This document shows, in pieces, positions 41,889 through 54,700 of a stretch of 64,000 nucleotides of DNA. Origin of the DNA: Closterium sp. Naga37s-1 (lineage: Eukaryota; Streptophyta; Zygnematophyceae; Desmidiales; Closteriaceae); the NCBI GenBank assembly GCA_947471745.1, contig CANJKZ010001109.1, positions 4,765,001 to 4,829,000 of the forward strand, read 5' to 3'. Both the position numbers and the translations under genes were made by a program. The notes under the pieces are model-generated. The model did not search any database. It was not told the DNA's origin and saw only the letters and a program-made list of their open reading frames with translations. How positions within the stretch are numbered: the stretch's first letter is position 1; every line of letters starts with the position of its first letter.

Positions 41889-44800
41889 CACCCCCATAGG
41901 CAAAGTGGGGGAGAGCAAGGGGTCACAAGACCAGTCAAGAAAGGCAAAGCAAGCTCAGGGTGGATCACAACGTCACCACACTCACTGAGCACAAGCAAGA
42001 AGCCACAAGGCCAGTTCACATGCAGAGGCATATATGTAACACAAGCATCACAGTGATCTATACCTAGCAAAGCAAGCATGCAGGTATATATATAGATCAC
42101 AGTACAGGCAAAGTCTACAACAAGTGAGGAAAAGTAGGCACAAGCCCTAGCAAAGTGCAGAAACGCTGATGATCACCAGACTGAAGTGCCTTGGTGAATA
42201 TATCAGCGTAGAGCGATGTGCTTCGTTCTGTGCTCCAGTCTGTGCTCCTCACACAAGGCAATGGCAGCCTTGTTGTTGACGTACAGCACTGGAGGAGAAC
42301 GAGGCAGCTCTCCCAGGTCGGTCAGCATGTAGGTGAGCCAGCGTAACTCCTGTGCAGCCATGGCTGTGGCGTAGATCTCAGCCTCACAACTGGAGCTGAG
42401 AACTGAAGACGAACACGTAGAACGCCACGAAACTGAGCCAGAGCCAAGGCTGAAGGTGTAACCCTGTGACGACCGCTGAGTAGCCTGGTCGTCAACCCAA
42501 GAAGCGTCTGAGTGCCCAGTGAGAACAACTGAGCTCCTCCCTCCAAGCACGAGCCCCATGCCCGATGTACTGCACAAGTAGCGCAGTACCCTCTTTGCAG
42601 CATCCCAGTGCACCTTTCGGTGCCTACCAGGAGCCACGTAGCGAGCCAGAAGGCCAAGAGGGTACGCTAAGTCAGGACGAGTGCAAGTCATCAGGTACAT
42701 GAGGCAGCCAACTAGCTCTGGGTAAGGACCACTCGGCTCTACGGACTCGTCCGAAGGTGGAGCTGAGAGCGAGTGACCTGTAGCCAGAGGAGTGGCCTGT
42801 GCCGAGGACCAGGTGAAGCCGAAGCGCTGAAGGACCTGCTGCACCATGTGTGACTGAGTCAGCGTGCTCTGTCCCGGGTGATCTGCAAGCCAAGGTAGCT
42901 GCGCAGTTCACCCAGGTCTGTGCACGTGTGTCTCTTCTGCAGCTCCGACTTCACGTGGGCGAGAGCCTCAGTGTCAGCAGTGGCAAAGACCAAGTCGTCG
43001 ACGTACACGAGGATATAGAACGGCGGCAGCGAAGTGTCGGTGCGCAGAAACAGCGACGGGTCAGCAGTAAAGGGCGCGAACCCAAGAGCCGCAAGTGTAG
43101 TCCTCAGTGTGTCGTGCCACTCACGTGGCGCCTGGCGGAGACCGTAGACCGGCCGCCGGAGGCTCCACTGGGTACCAGGAGGGAACGACCCAGTGAAGCC
43201 AAGAGGGCGGCGCAGCCAGATCTCCTCGTGCAGGCTGCCCTGCAAGAAAGCTGTGCTGAAGTCAAGAGAGTGAAGCTCGTAGTCACGCTGAGCAGCAACG
43301 TGCAGTAGCACCCGAAGAGTGGTCATCTTCGGGGTGGGGGAGAAGGTCTGGAAGAAGTCTACTCCCTCTCGCTGACTGAAGCCTCGAGCAACGTAACGAG
43401 CCTTGAAGACAGGCGGAGAACCTGGCGGTCGCTTCACCCAGAAAATCCACATGCCACTGACGATGTTCGCCCCAGGAGGGGGAACCTCGTCGACGTAAGT
43501 GCCAGTGGACTTCCAGGAAGCCATCTCTGCGTCCATGGCTGACTGCCACTGAGAGGAGTACTCACCCGCGATCGCCTCAGCGTAAGAGCGCGGGGTCGGG
43601 ATGTCTGGTGCATCCGGGTCTCCCTCTGGTGCAATCAGCATGGACACGAGATGAGGTACAGCAGCGGCAAAGCACTCAAACTCCTCCTGCCTGTCCTCAA
43701 GGACGTCCGTGCCTAGAGCACACTCACCCCCGACGGACGGAGGACAGACAGACTCAGACTCAGCAACAAGACTAGCGGCGTAGTCTAGACGATAGCGAGC
43801 AGCAAAGTCGACAAGCTCAGCAACTAAGGCAGACACAGCTGCAGACTCAAAGGAAGGGTCAGTGACAGCAGTGGCCAGGAGACGCGTGACAGTAGGACTA
43901 GCAGCACGAAGAGAGTCAGACTCCGGGTCAGCAAGGGCAGGAAGAGAGGACGCAGGAGGAGAAGGCAGAGGGACACACTGCGGAGCAGTGGAAAGACGAA
44001 GCGTCATCTGGTGAGTGCCTGGGACACGACGACCAGTGCGAGCAGCACAAACAGGCGACGCAGAACGAGACTCAGGCGACACAGGACGAGACTCAGGCTC
44101 ACGACGCTCCGTAAGACCTCCTGTCGGACCAGTGTAGGGAGAAGGACCAGGGAGGGGCGAGGCAGGCTGTAACTGTAACTGCGACTGGACAGGCGGAGGA
44201 CACTCTAAGGAGGAAGCAGGACAAGGAGGAGGAGGCTGACCAAGAACCTGCTGAAGGAGCGGAACGAAGTACGGCCGCGGCCGTGAAGTGCCCCCAGAAC
44301 CAGCAGAGACAGCACCAGAACTCCCAGCAGCAGCTCCAACTCCTGTAGCACTACCAGCAGCTCCAGCAGCGCCAACTCCAGTACCCCCAGTGGTACCAGC
44401 TCCAGCCGCACCGTCGGCTCCAGTACCTGCAGGACCAACGCCATGGTCAGCAGCTACACCAACTCCAGTAGGCCCAGCGTCCTCAGCTCCACCGGCAGCT
44501 CCAGCAGCGTCAGCACCTGCAGCTCCAGCTCCAGCACCAGCAGCACCTCCAGTAGCACCAGCTCTAGCAGCTCCAGCTCCAGCAGAACCCCCAGTCTCAG
44601 CACCCCCAGGCTCAGCACCCCCAGTCTCAGCACCCCCAGACGCCGTACCCCTCTCAGGACCAGAGTCGACAGCAACCTCGACAGGCTCGACCGGGTCTAC
44701 CTGGGAAACACCTGAGGGAGCAGGACCCTGCGGAGGGAGGGGGTCTACCGAAGTAGCACCTGGCGTGAGGAAGAGCGGCAGGGGGGGAAGCGGGGCAGTG

Positions 44801-47800
44801 CGGTAGGGGAACAGACGGTAGAAGGGTACCGACTCGTCAAAAGTGACGTCCTGAGAGGGGAAGACACGGCGCGAGGTGGGGTGGTAAAACTGCCAGCCAG
44901 GCGCGTCAGGGACAAAGCCAAGAAAGACGCAGGGAACGGCACGGGAGGAGAGCTTGTCCGCGGACGTATCGCAGATAAAGGCTCGACATCCCCAGACTCG
45001 GAACACCGACGCATCGCCAACCTTACCCGTCCAACGCAGTGTGGGCGAGGTCTCCGGAGCAGAGACACGGGGCCAGAGGTTGAGCTGATGCGCAGCGCAC
45101 TGTACTGCAAACGGCCACAGAAAATGAGGGGCAGCCGCATGGATCATGGAGGTACGAGCGACCTCCATGACGAAGCCAATGCGGCGCTCAGCAATCCCAT
45201 TCTGCTATGGAGAGGCCGGAAGAGTGAACGTCTGGCGGATGCCGTGCTCCGCACAGTAGGCTGCCAAGAGGTCGGAGGAAAACTCACCACCCCTGTTAGA
45301 GTGCAGACGCAGGACTGGAAAGTCCGACTGGAACCGGTCGCGGAGCTGGAGACGAGCAGCGCGGATCCAAGGGATCAAAACATCAGGGACCTCACCCTTG
45401 GTGCGCAAGGGGAAGACCGTGGTGTAGCGCGTGTAGTCGTCGACAACCAGCAGGAAGTACCGCTCGTGGCCCTGTCCACGGACGCGGGCTGGGCCCCACA
45501 CGTCCAGGTGAAGAGTCTGCAAAGGAGCCTCTGTGGGAGGGAACGAGGAAGAGTGAGGAGTGGCGCGCTGCCGCCCCTCAACACAGGGAAGACAGGGAGG
45601 AGCAAGCGAGGGTGGGAGCGGAGGGAGAACCCTGGGAAGACCAGAGACAAGGTACGGGGAGTGCATGCCACGAAGGTGCTGCACTGAAGGGTGACCAAGG
45701 CGGTGGTGCCAGAGGACGGTCTGGTGTGACAGGGAGCGACACGAGCAGGGGGCCGACAGCTGACCTGACGTAGACGCAGACGCAGCTACCTGAGGGGACT
45801 CAGTGGTCAGTGTGTACAGGTCCGACCCCGGCTGCCGAGTAAAGGTAGCCAGGTGGCGACCCGTCCGAGCACACGTACAGTGGGTCACACGCTCATAGGC
45901 AGGGGTGAACTGGTGAACACCCCCGTCCTGGAGAGCAGAGCCCGCCACCAAGTTCGTAGAGAATGAGGGGAGGTAAAGTCCCGACAGGGTGCCGGCCGGA
46001 ACCGCAGGACAAGGGAGGACAGTGGAGGAGGTCGCAAGGACCGGGCCCCTAGAGGGGTCAGCGAGGGAGACAGCAACAGGCCGAGCTAGCTGCTCAAGGA
46101 CAGTGCGGTCACGAAAGAAGCAGCGGGAAGCACCCGAGTCCAGTGTGAAGGTGTGCAGTGCCTCAGTAGACGCAGTACCACCTGGAGCAGCAGACTCACT
46201 AGCACCTAGAGCAGCAGCCTCACCAGGACCTAGGGCAGCAGACGCACTAGCACCTAGAGCGGCAGTCTCACGGGTCCCAATACCCGGGTCGGGCGGTACA
46301 CTCAGGTAGCAGTCACCCTCAACACTAATAGTCAATACATACATAGCAGCAAGGATAGCATCAAAATCAAGAGCAAAGATATCAATTCCCTTTTTAAGCA
46401 GATCAGCCCAGCGGGGCAGCTCAGCGCGCCAGGCGTCGTCGAGGCGAAAGAAACAGCGCTGCGCCGTGTGAAACCTCCCACAGGTCTGGCCAGTGCGGTC
46501 ACCTGTGCGGATGACGTACGGGCAGGTACCTCCACCCCCTGACCCCCCACGCTGAGAGTACCACTCACGGAGCTGCTGGGACGACGGGGTCTCGCCGGGA
46601 CGCTGCTGCTGCTGCCTCTGGCCACCTCTGATCCCCCCACGCTGCACCGCTCCACCGCGCCCGCCACCGGCTCCACTGCCGCCACCACTGCCACCACCAC
46701 CCCCGCCACCGCCGCCACCGCCGCCGCCACCACCCCCGGCTCCGCCACTGACCCCCCCACCACCAGTACCACTCCCACCACCGCCACCACCCCCGCCGCC
46801 TCCATCCCCTCCACCACCGCCGCCCCCGCCGCCACCTCCGCCACCCTTGCCCCCTTTGCCCCTGCCACCCTTGCGCCTCCCACTAGAAGCAGACGCAGCC
46901 CCGACCCCCTTAGCACCGAGGTAGTCGACAGCAGCAGCAGATGCAATGGAGGGGAGGATGGGGACGGAAGAGCACCCCTCAAAGAAGGGGGCGCGAGGGT
47001 CGCCACGAGAGGCACCTACAGCTACAATGCTCTTCTCAGCTGCTAGGAGTTCCTTCTCGAGCAGGTCGACAGTGAGGTCAATGGGGGAGAGGGCGAGAAA
47101 GTGGTCCCTGACAGTGCGAAGGGAGTCAGGGAGGCGGGTGACTAGGTGATAGAGTGTGAGGTACATCGGGGGAGGGTTCTTGGCTAGGAAATCGGGGGGA
47201 AGCGCGGCACGGTAGCGAAGATCACTAGTGCGGAGGTGCGTGATGAGGTCAGCTATAGTGGCAAAGGCAGACAGATCGGGGAAGAGATAGGGCAGTGAGA
47301 GACGGCCTATCGCATCAGTAGCAGGGGAGGAGTAGCGTGCAACTACAGCGTTGTACAGCTCCTTAGCGGTCTTATGCGGGCCAAAGTGCTCGCGCTCATC
47401 TAACGGTAGGTGGCTGCGGACGGCTAGGCGAGCATGAGCGTCACGGGTCTGCCACTGTGAGCGAGCAGTGCTGTCAGCAGTAGCAGGAGGTGCGGGAGCG
47501 GCTCCGGACGTGTGGTCAAATAGGGAAACATCCTCCTTGGCAGTGATCTGGAGGAACAGGTGCAGGTCATCGAGCCAAACGTCAAACTTAATCGGACGGC
47601 CCTCAGAGTCAAACGTGAGAACGGTAGGACTAGCCATAGTGGCAGTAGCAGTAGCAGCAGTAGCAGTAGCAGCAGTAGCAGTAGTAGTAGCAGTAGTAGC
47701 AGTAGCAGTAGTAGCAGTAAGAGCAGTAGCAGTAGCAGCTGGAACAGGAACAGCAGTTGCTGCAGGTGGGGCGGCGCGGCTCGGTCAGGGCGGTGCGACT

Positions 47801-48295
47801 CGGGCGGCGCGACTCGGGCGGCGCGGCTCGGGCAGGTAGGGCGGCACGACGGCGGGCCTATGCACGGTGCGCGGCGGCGCCTAGGGTGCGGCTGCGCGCG
47901 GGCCGCGGCTGCGTTCGTGCGGCGGCTAAGCGCGAGCTACAGCAGCCGACGCGCGATCGCCGCTGCGCGCGGGCTGCGACCTGCGGGCGGGCGGCGGTGG
48001 GTCGAGCGTCGGCCTAGGGGCGAGCGGGGCCTACGGGCGATGGCCTGCTGGGGCTCGCGAGAAAAATTCAGGCCGCCCTAGGCGGCTAACGATCTACTCG
48101 CGCCAAAAACACGGGGCCGCGCTCGGGCTGCTAGCGGGCTGCAAACGAGCAGCGTGAGAGGAGGGCGCGCGAGGGCGCACTAGGAGAGAGGCGCACGAGG
48201 GCGCTAAGACAGTAGGGCGCACGAGGGCACCTCTAGCGGAACGTTGGGCCCTTAGGTAATCGGTCCTAGGTCCCTAACCTAGGCTCTTAATACCA

Positions 48296-48425
48296 TGTCA
48301 AGAATGAGAAGTGGTTGCACTAGGTCAAAATGTGGGGTACAAGTAGGAAACCCTAAAGTTATCATACCCCATAGTATCTACCCCACTACAGCCTAAACAA
48401 ACTGTAGCAGATATAACATTTGACA
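48296..48425 (-). repeat. 5' LTR of the nested copia element
   Basis: 130 bp, direct copy of 41760-41888. Its outer edge abuts the AGCCC duplication. Confidence 0.9.
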
Positions 48426-51352
48426 AGCCCCTCAGGCAGAACCTGCGAAAACCAAGGAAAACGGGGTCGAAGTGGGGGAAGGCAGCGAGGAGCCAACCGA
48501 GGAGTATAGTCGAGCAAAAGGGAAGGAAGAGCAGCGGCATCCTCTCACTCAAGTGAAACCTCCAACCCTGCCCGCGAGGAGAACTCAAACGCGTTCAATG
48601 TCTAATAGAGCAGCATCAGCAACCGCAACAGATCTGATGAGGACGGCGGCGCTGAAGCTGAGAAGCCTAAACTTACGGGAACCAGAAGGGGTGCTTCAGG
48701 AAAGGGAAGATGCTTTATTGGTGACAGGGGACGGAACCAAGGCTGAAAGCAAGGAAGAGCCGGCTTACTGCTTCGTGATCCCTGAACAACCTGCGAGCAT
48801 GGAGGAAGCTCTCGCCGGAGCAGACGAAGAAAAATGGCTTGCGTCCAGGGATGCTGAATACAACAGCCTGCTAAAGAATAACACCTGGGAACTCGTTCCC
48901 TTGCCAGAAGGGAAAAGGGCGCTTCAGTGCAAATGGGTCGTGCGGATCAAACAGTGTACAAGAGCAGATTGGTGGCAAAGGGTTTTCTACAGAAGGAAGG
49001 AGAGGATTTTCGGGAGCTTTTTGCGCCCACTGCTAAACCTCCAACTTTGCGAGTAATCCTCGCTGACGCAGCAGTGAGCAGATGGTACATCCAGCAGATG
49101 GATGTAACCACGGCTTTTCTCTACGGGGTGATCGAGGAGGAAGTCTACATGGAGCAGCCTTCGGGATATGAGGACGGAACGGGGAGAGTATGCAAGCTGA
49201 ACAAGGCAATCTACGGTCTCAAGCAGGCTCCAAGGTGTTGGTATCAAAAGTTGGCAGCCGCTTTGGGGGAGCTGGGATTCCGAGAAAGCAGATGTGATGA
49301 GAGCTTGTTCCTGAAGGGCGAGAAGGAGGAGATGGTGCTGTTCTTGGTATATGTTGATGATATACTACTTTTCAGCAGCAGTATGAAGGAGATTCAAAAG
49401 GTGCAGAAAGGGCTCATGGAGACCTTCCAGTGTAAGGTCCTCGGAGAGGCTTCCTACTATCTCGGCATGCACATCGAACGCGATCCAGACCACAATGGCT
49501 GAAGCTTCACCAAGAGAAGTACGTGAAGCAACTGCTGGAGAAGTACGACATGGAGCTCGGACGGAAGGTCGCTACCCCGTTACCATGCGAGTTCAAACTT
49601 GTCAAGGCGGAGGAAGGAGACGGAGTTGAGGAGGGAGAGCAGCGGCGTTACCAATCACTTGTGGGGAGCCTTCTGTACGCCGCGGTACACACAAGGCCGG
49701 ACATCTCTTTTGCGGTCGGACTACTCGCGAAAGTGGTATCCAACCCTACTGAGGAGCAAGTTGATGCAGCTGAAAGGGTCGTGAAGTATTTGAACTCGTT
49801 TCCAAGTGTGGGAGTTCAATACTCAGCAACGGCACAACAGAAGCAGAAGGGGGTGGAGCTGCTGAGAGAGAAGGGAGAACGGCTACCGGAATAGAAACTT
49901 TTCCTCACTTGTTTCACGGACACAACGTGGGCATCTGAACAAGAAGATTCATCCTCTGTGGGTGGATACATTTGTGTGATGGGGGGAGGACCGGTGAGCT
50001 GGAGGTCCAAGAAACAAAGTGAATTGGCTCTTTCATCTACCGAGTCCGAGTACATGGCCATGTTTCATGCCGTGAAGGAAATCATATGGCTGAGAAGGTT
50101 ACTGGAAGAGATTGGTCAAGAGCAGACGATTCCCACGCCACTCTACTGCGACAACATGTCAGCAATCGCAATGGCTCACAATGCTGTCCTTCACGGCCTC
50201 AACAAACGCATGCGCCTGAAGTGGCACTGGTTGCGCAAAGAAGTTAACCGAGCAACTGTCAACCCGATCTACATTAAGACACAGCAGCAGCCGGCAGATG
50301 TCTTGACCAAGCGGCTGGCTGATGAACCACATTGGCGATGTGCGCGGATGAGCGGCATGAGCATGAACTAAGGGCATGAACTAAGGGAGAAAAACCGACA
50401 GATTGAGGGGGAGTGTTAATACAGAATCGATTTTCTGTATATCAATCAGCCGATTTATCTCCTGGGAGTGCACAAGTCATTTGAGGCGAGAAGCGCTGAC
50501 GCGGATCGTTTATTATTGAAGTGGGATTTAGCTTTGACCAATGGGAGGCGTCGGTTCGGTTCATAGACTCGGCTTGACTCGACTGATCGATCAAGCAAAA
50601 GGCAGCACGGAATTCCCGTTCGCGCTGCGAGCTCGTTGGTGCTCAAAGCGACGAATTTTGACTGCGCTGATTGGTCAATGTTCGCGCAGCGAGTTCGTCG
50701 TTCTGAACAGGTTCCGAACATGTTCAGAACAGGTTTCGAACATGTTCAGAACAGTGTTCAAGCAAGTTCGTAACAGGCTTCGAACAAGCTGACGCGGCTG
50801 AAGCAGAGGGCAGCTACTCGCGCGCCGACATTCTGAGAGCTGCACTCTCGCCATCTGGAACTCGTCAGCTCGAGAAAGTGCTCACGACTCGAGCGATCAA
50901 AGTACGTGGCGAAACTGCTAACGCCACCAGTATTTCAAGCGAGGAGATTGGCCCAAATCAGCACGCATGTTCAAGACAGCGAAGCCGACTCAAATAAACA
51001 GAACGGATCGATCGGAGCCGTTATTAGAAGAGTGCGAAAATAAGAACGGATCAATGCCGTTAATAAATTTCGCGCGAACGGTTGAAATATTCGCCGGCGA
51101 ATCGCAACCTAGCCGAGTCACAAAACAAAACGAGGGAAACGCGAAAATTGCTCGCGCCTCGCTAATGATAGGAATTGCGCTAATGATAGGAATTGCTTAC
51201 AGATGTTAGATATCTAGCAGTAGGATCAGCCTAGAGAATATAAAAATGTATGTCTTGAATATTAAAAAATACTCTATGTCTATCAAGCATTCTCCCACGC
51301 GACTCTCAAGTTTATCAAGGATTCTCTGACTACGCCGCAACATAGGACTTCC

Positions 51353-51719
51353 TGTGAGGATCTAGGATCGAGCTCAGAAAAGAGAATTGTAATTGAATGA
51401 TCACCTGGGTACAACACGAGGCTATATATAGGCTCGACACAAGGCCCCGTAACCAGGTGTTACGCGAAGGTTCCGCGGGTCGCGAAGCGTCACGAACAGA
51501 TCCTTCCCGAATTCGGTAGAAGGCAATTCGGTGGCAACCGAAAAGCCAGAATTCGGTGCACGCAACCTAGCTCGGTGCTATAACTATAATAAAATATAGG
51601 AAAGCACCTAGCCTAGGAAATCAAGCAATTCATGCATGCATATAATTATCCTATGCTAGAAATAGCATAATAAAGTAAGGCAAGCAAGCATAGCTGGCAT
51701 AAGCCGTCGTACTCTCACA
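51353..51719 (-). repeat. 3' LTR of the chromovirus
   Basis: TGTGAGGATC...TCTCACA on the plus strand; matches 56820-57186. Confidence 0.92.
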
Positions 51720-54700
51720 CGTCCCCCCCTCAAAGCTGGGTGGCGTGAGATACACCCTGCTTGACAAGATAGTCCTTGAGAGCACGGCGTGCGTTGCCCA
51801 TATCAGCTTCTGCAACCCAACTGTCCTCAGTGGGGTCGTATCCCTTCCAGCGTATCAGGAACTCGAGGGTCTTGCCGCCGCGGCGCCGATGAGTGAGAAC
51901 ACGCTCCACTTCGTACTCGGGTTCATCCTGTATGAGAACAGGTGGTGGTGGCGGTAGGTGGCGTCCCTGGAACTGTTGGTTGGGGTCCTTGTAGGGCTTC
52001 AGTAGCTGAACATGGAAAGCGTTGTGAAGCTTCCACGTATCTGGTAAGCGCAAGCGGAATTTAACTGGTGTCACCTGTGCCTCAACGAGAAAAGGACCAC
52101 AGAAGCGAGGCCGGAGCTTGGAAGGTAGGTGAGACAGGTTCAAGTTACGTGTGTCAAGAAGCACCTGATCTCCGACTGCTACTGAGTGATCTCGTCGCTG
52201 ACGATCGGCATACTGCTTCTGGGAGGTCTGCATCGGGGTGAGTCGTCGCTGAGTCTTCTCCCATAGCTGCTGCATGGTGGTGACAAATTCATGTGCGGCT
52301 TGGACGTGTGCCGGTGTGGTTGGCTGCTGTGGTGTGAGTGGTTCCCGTCCGTAACACAGGAAGAAAGGAGTTTTCCCTGTGGCCGCATGTGACGCGTTGT
52401 TGTAAGCGAACTCTAGGGTCGGTAACTGTGTGTCCCAGTGGCTGACGTCGTCTTTGCAAGCTGTGCGCAGTAACTGTTCAACCACTTGATTGAGTCGCTC
52501 TGTCTGTCCATCAGTCTGGGGGTGGTATGCTGAAGACATTGCAAGCTTTGTCCCCAACAGTCCCATGAGCTCCTTCCAGAACTTACTGGTGAATTTTGGG
52601 TCTCTGTCTAAGATGAGTGTAGCGGGGATGCCGTGGATGGTGATGATGCGGTCGAAGAAGAGGCGAGCAGTTGCTTCAGCTGTAGCCGTGGCGTTGGTTG
52701 GTATGAAGTGACCCATTTTGGAGAACTTGTCGATCACCACGAGTATAGCGTCATGCCCTCGTGAGGTCGAAAGAAGTCCCGTTATGAAGTCGAGGCTAAC
52801 GACCTGCCATGGCTGCTCCGGTACGGGTAGAGGCTGAAGTAACCCTGCTTTTTTCTGCTTGCTGCTCTTCATCTGCTGGCACGTGTCGCAAGAGGTGACA
52901 AACTGCTGCACGTCTGCTGCCATCCCGGGCCAGTAGTAATACTTCGCTATCCCTGCTAACGTCTTGTTGCTCCCGAAATGTCCCGCGTAAGGTACGTCGT
53001 GAAACTCCTCCAATAGGATCTGCCGTAGCGGGGCGTAATTCGGTACCCAAATCTTTCCTGAACCATTCCTTACCGCTAAGTCTTTCTCCCACTGTAACAG
53101 CTTCTTAGTCAGTGCTGTAGCGATCTCTGCGTCCACGGAGTACCCATGTTGGAATAGACCCTTGAGCAGAGGGTTCATCCCGTCGAGCTGGATGCCTGCT
53201 ACATGACCGGGGTGGCTCAACGCGTCTGCTTTGTTGTGTAGCCCGGGCTTGTAGCTGATGTCGTAGTGGAAGTGAGTTTCCAGGAAGTCCACCCACCGCA
53301 CCTGTCGTCGTGAGAGCGTCGGCTGCGACTTCAGGTATTTGAGACTGCAGTGGTCAGTATAGACTGTGGTCTTGGCTCCCTCTAGGTAACACCTCCATGC
53401 CTTGAAGGCGACGACTATTGCTAAGGCTTCCTTGTCGTGAATGGGGTAGTTCAGTTCTGCTCCGTGTAGCTTCTTACTGAGGTAAGCGATAGGCTGTAAC
53501 CCGTTCCCGTGATCCTGCATCAGTACTGCTCCGACTGCCTGGTCACTAGCATCTGCTTCAACTACGTAGTCCTTCTCGGGGTCCGGTAGGATGAGTACTG
53601 GTGCTGTGGTCAGTGCTGTCTGTAACTGTTCCATGGCTTGCTGATGAGGAGTATCCCATTTGAAGGGCGTATCCTTTTTCAGTAGGTCGGTCAGTGGCGC
53701 TGCTATCTTAGCGTACTGGGGCACGAACCTGTTGTAGTAGTTGGCGAAGCCTAGGAACTTCTGCAGCTCCTTCACGTTCTCAGGAACTTTCCACTTTTTA
53801 ACGGGTCCACGTGTACGCCCTTGGCACTCACCATGTGCCCGAGAAACTGCACCTTCTTCAGTGCGAAGTCGCTCTTTGACAGATTCACGTAGAACTTATT
53901 TTTCCGCAGGATCTCGAACACCTTCCGCAGATGCTCCACGTGCTCCTTCATGTTCTTGGAGTAGATGAGGATATCGTCCAGGTACACCACTACGCACTCG
54001 TCTAGTAGGGGCCGTAGAATATGGTTTATTTCGGCCTGAAACGTCGCTGGTGCGTTGCAGAGTCCGAACGACATCACCAAGTATTCGTAGGAGCCGTATC
54101 TGGTACGGAACGCCGTCTTGTGGATCGAGTTGTCCGCCATCTTGATCTGCCAGTAACCCGACCGTAGGTCCAGCTTCGAGAAGACTGTTGCACCACGCAG
54201 TTGGTCCAGTAAGTCGTCGATGCGCGGTATGGGGTATTTGTTTTTAACTGTCTGTTTGTTCAGTGCGCGGTAGTCGATGCACATCCGTAAACTACCGTCT
54301 GGTTTTGGTGTGAAGAGAACTGGTGCGCCGTAGGGAGAGGTGGATGGGCGGATCAGCTGTCTGTCCAGTAGATACTCGATCTGTTTCTTCATGTCTGTCA
54401 GCTCGGTCGGACTCAGTCGGTATGGTGCGCGTGAGACGGGTTTCGCACCTGGTTCCTCAACGATCTCGTGCTTGTGGGTGCGTGCTGGAGGTATGCCTGC
54501 GGGTAGGTCGTCGGGCATTATCTCCTTGTACTGCTCCAAGACCTCCTTCACTGCTGCAGGTAGTTCTGCTTTCGGCTTCTCCTCCTCTTCTACTGTCATA
54601 ACCAGTGCTAGGTAACCCGTGTTACTCTCGTTCACCGTCTGTTCGAACCGTGCCAGTGTCGTTTCAGGAATGTCCCCTGTATCCGTCCAGCTTCGCAGTG

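Larger units (their letters stand above)
41760..48425 (-). mobile_element. Ty1/copia element (family 1), nearly whole
   Basis: 6666 bp with LTRs at 41760-41888 and 48296-48425 that differ at about two or three positions, and a perfect AGCCC duplication (41755-41759, 48426-48430). On the minus strand: primer-binding-site-like TGGTATTAAGAGC after the 5' LTR, a GC-rich leader, gag (from about 47637; FDVWLDDLHLFLQ, LTLYHLVTRLPDSL), Gly-rich linker and Cys/His segment CPYVIRTGDRTGQTC, protease LDSGASRCFF, integrase, Gly/Ala linker, RT (YVDDLVFATAD) and RNase H. It looks almost complete, with about two or three breaks. LTR similarity indicates a young insertion. Confidence 0.92.
40215..51342 (+). 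mobile_element. Ty1/copia element (family 3), broken, split by a nested copia element
   Basis: Downstream half on the plus strand: end of integrase at about 41520-41759 (LRVFGCMAVAHVPKAHRSKL), then, after the nested element, RT and RNase H at 48426-50371 (VYMEQPSGYED, YGLKQAPRCWY, YVDDILLFSS, STESEYMAM, YCDNMSAIAM, ADVLTKRL). A purine tract ATTGAGGGGGAG and a probable 3' LTR at 50414-51342 (TGTTAATAC...CGCAACA) follow. The upstream half (protease LDTGASWTMS, GAG-pre-integrase, integrase TDRGGEFTGD and NGVAERANRT) lies on the minus strand at about 40215-41340. A short gypsy gag-like piece sits at about 41340-41480. Several breaks; clearly a fossil. Confidence 0.75.
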
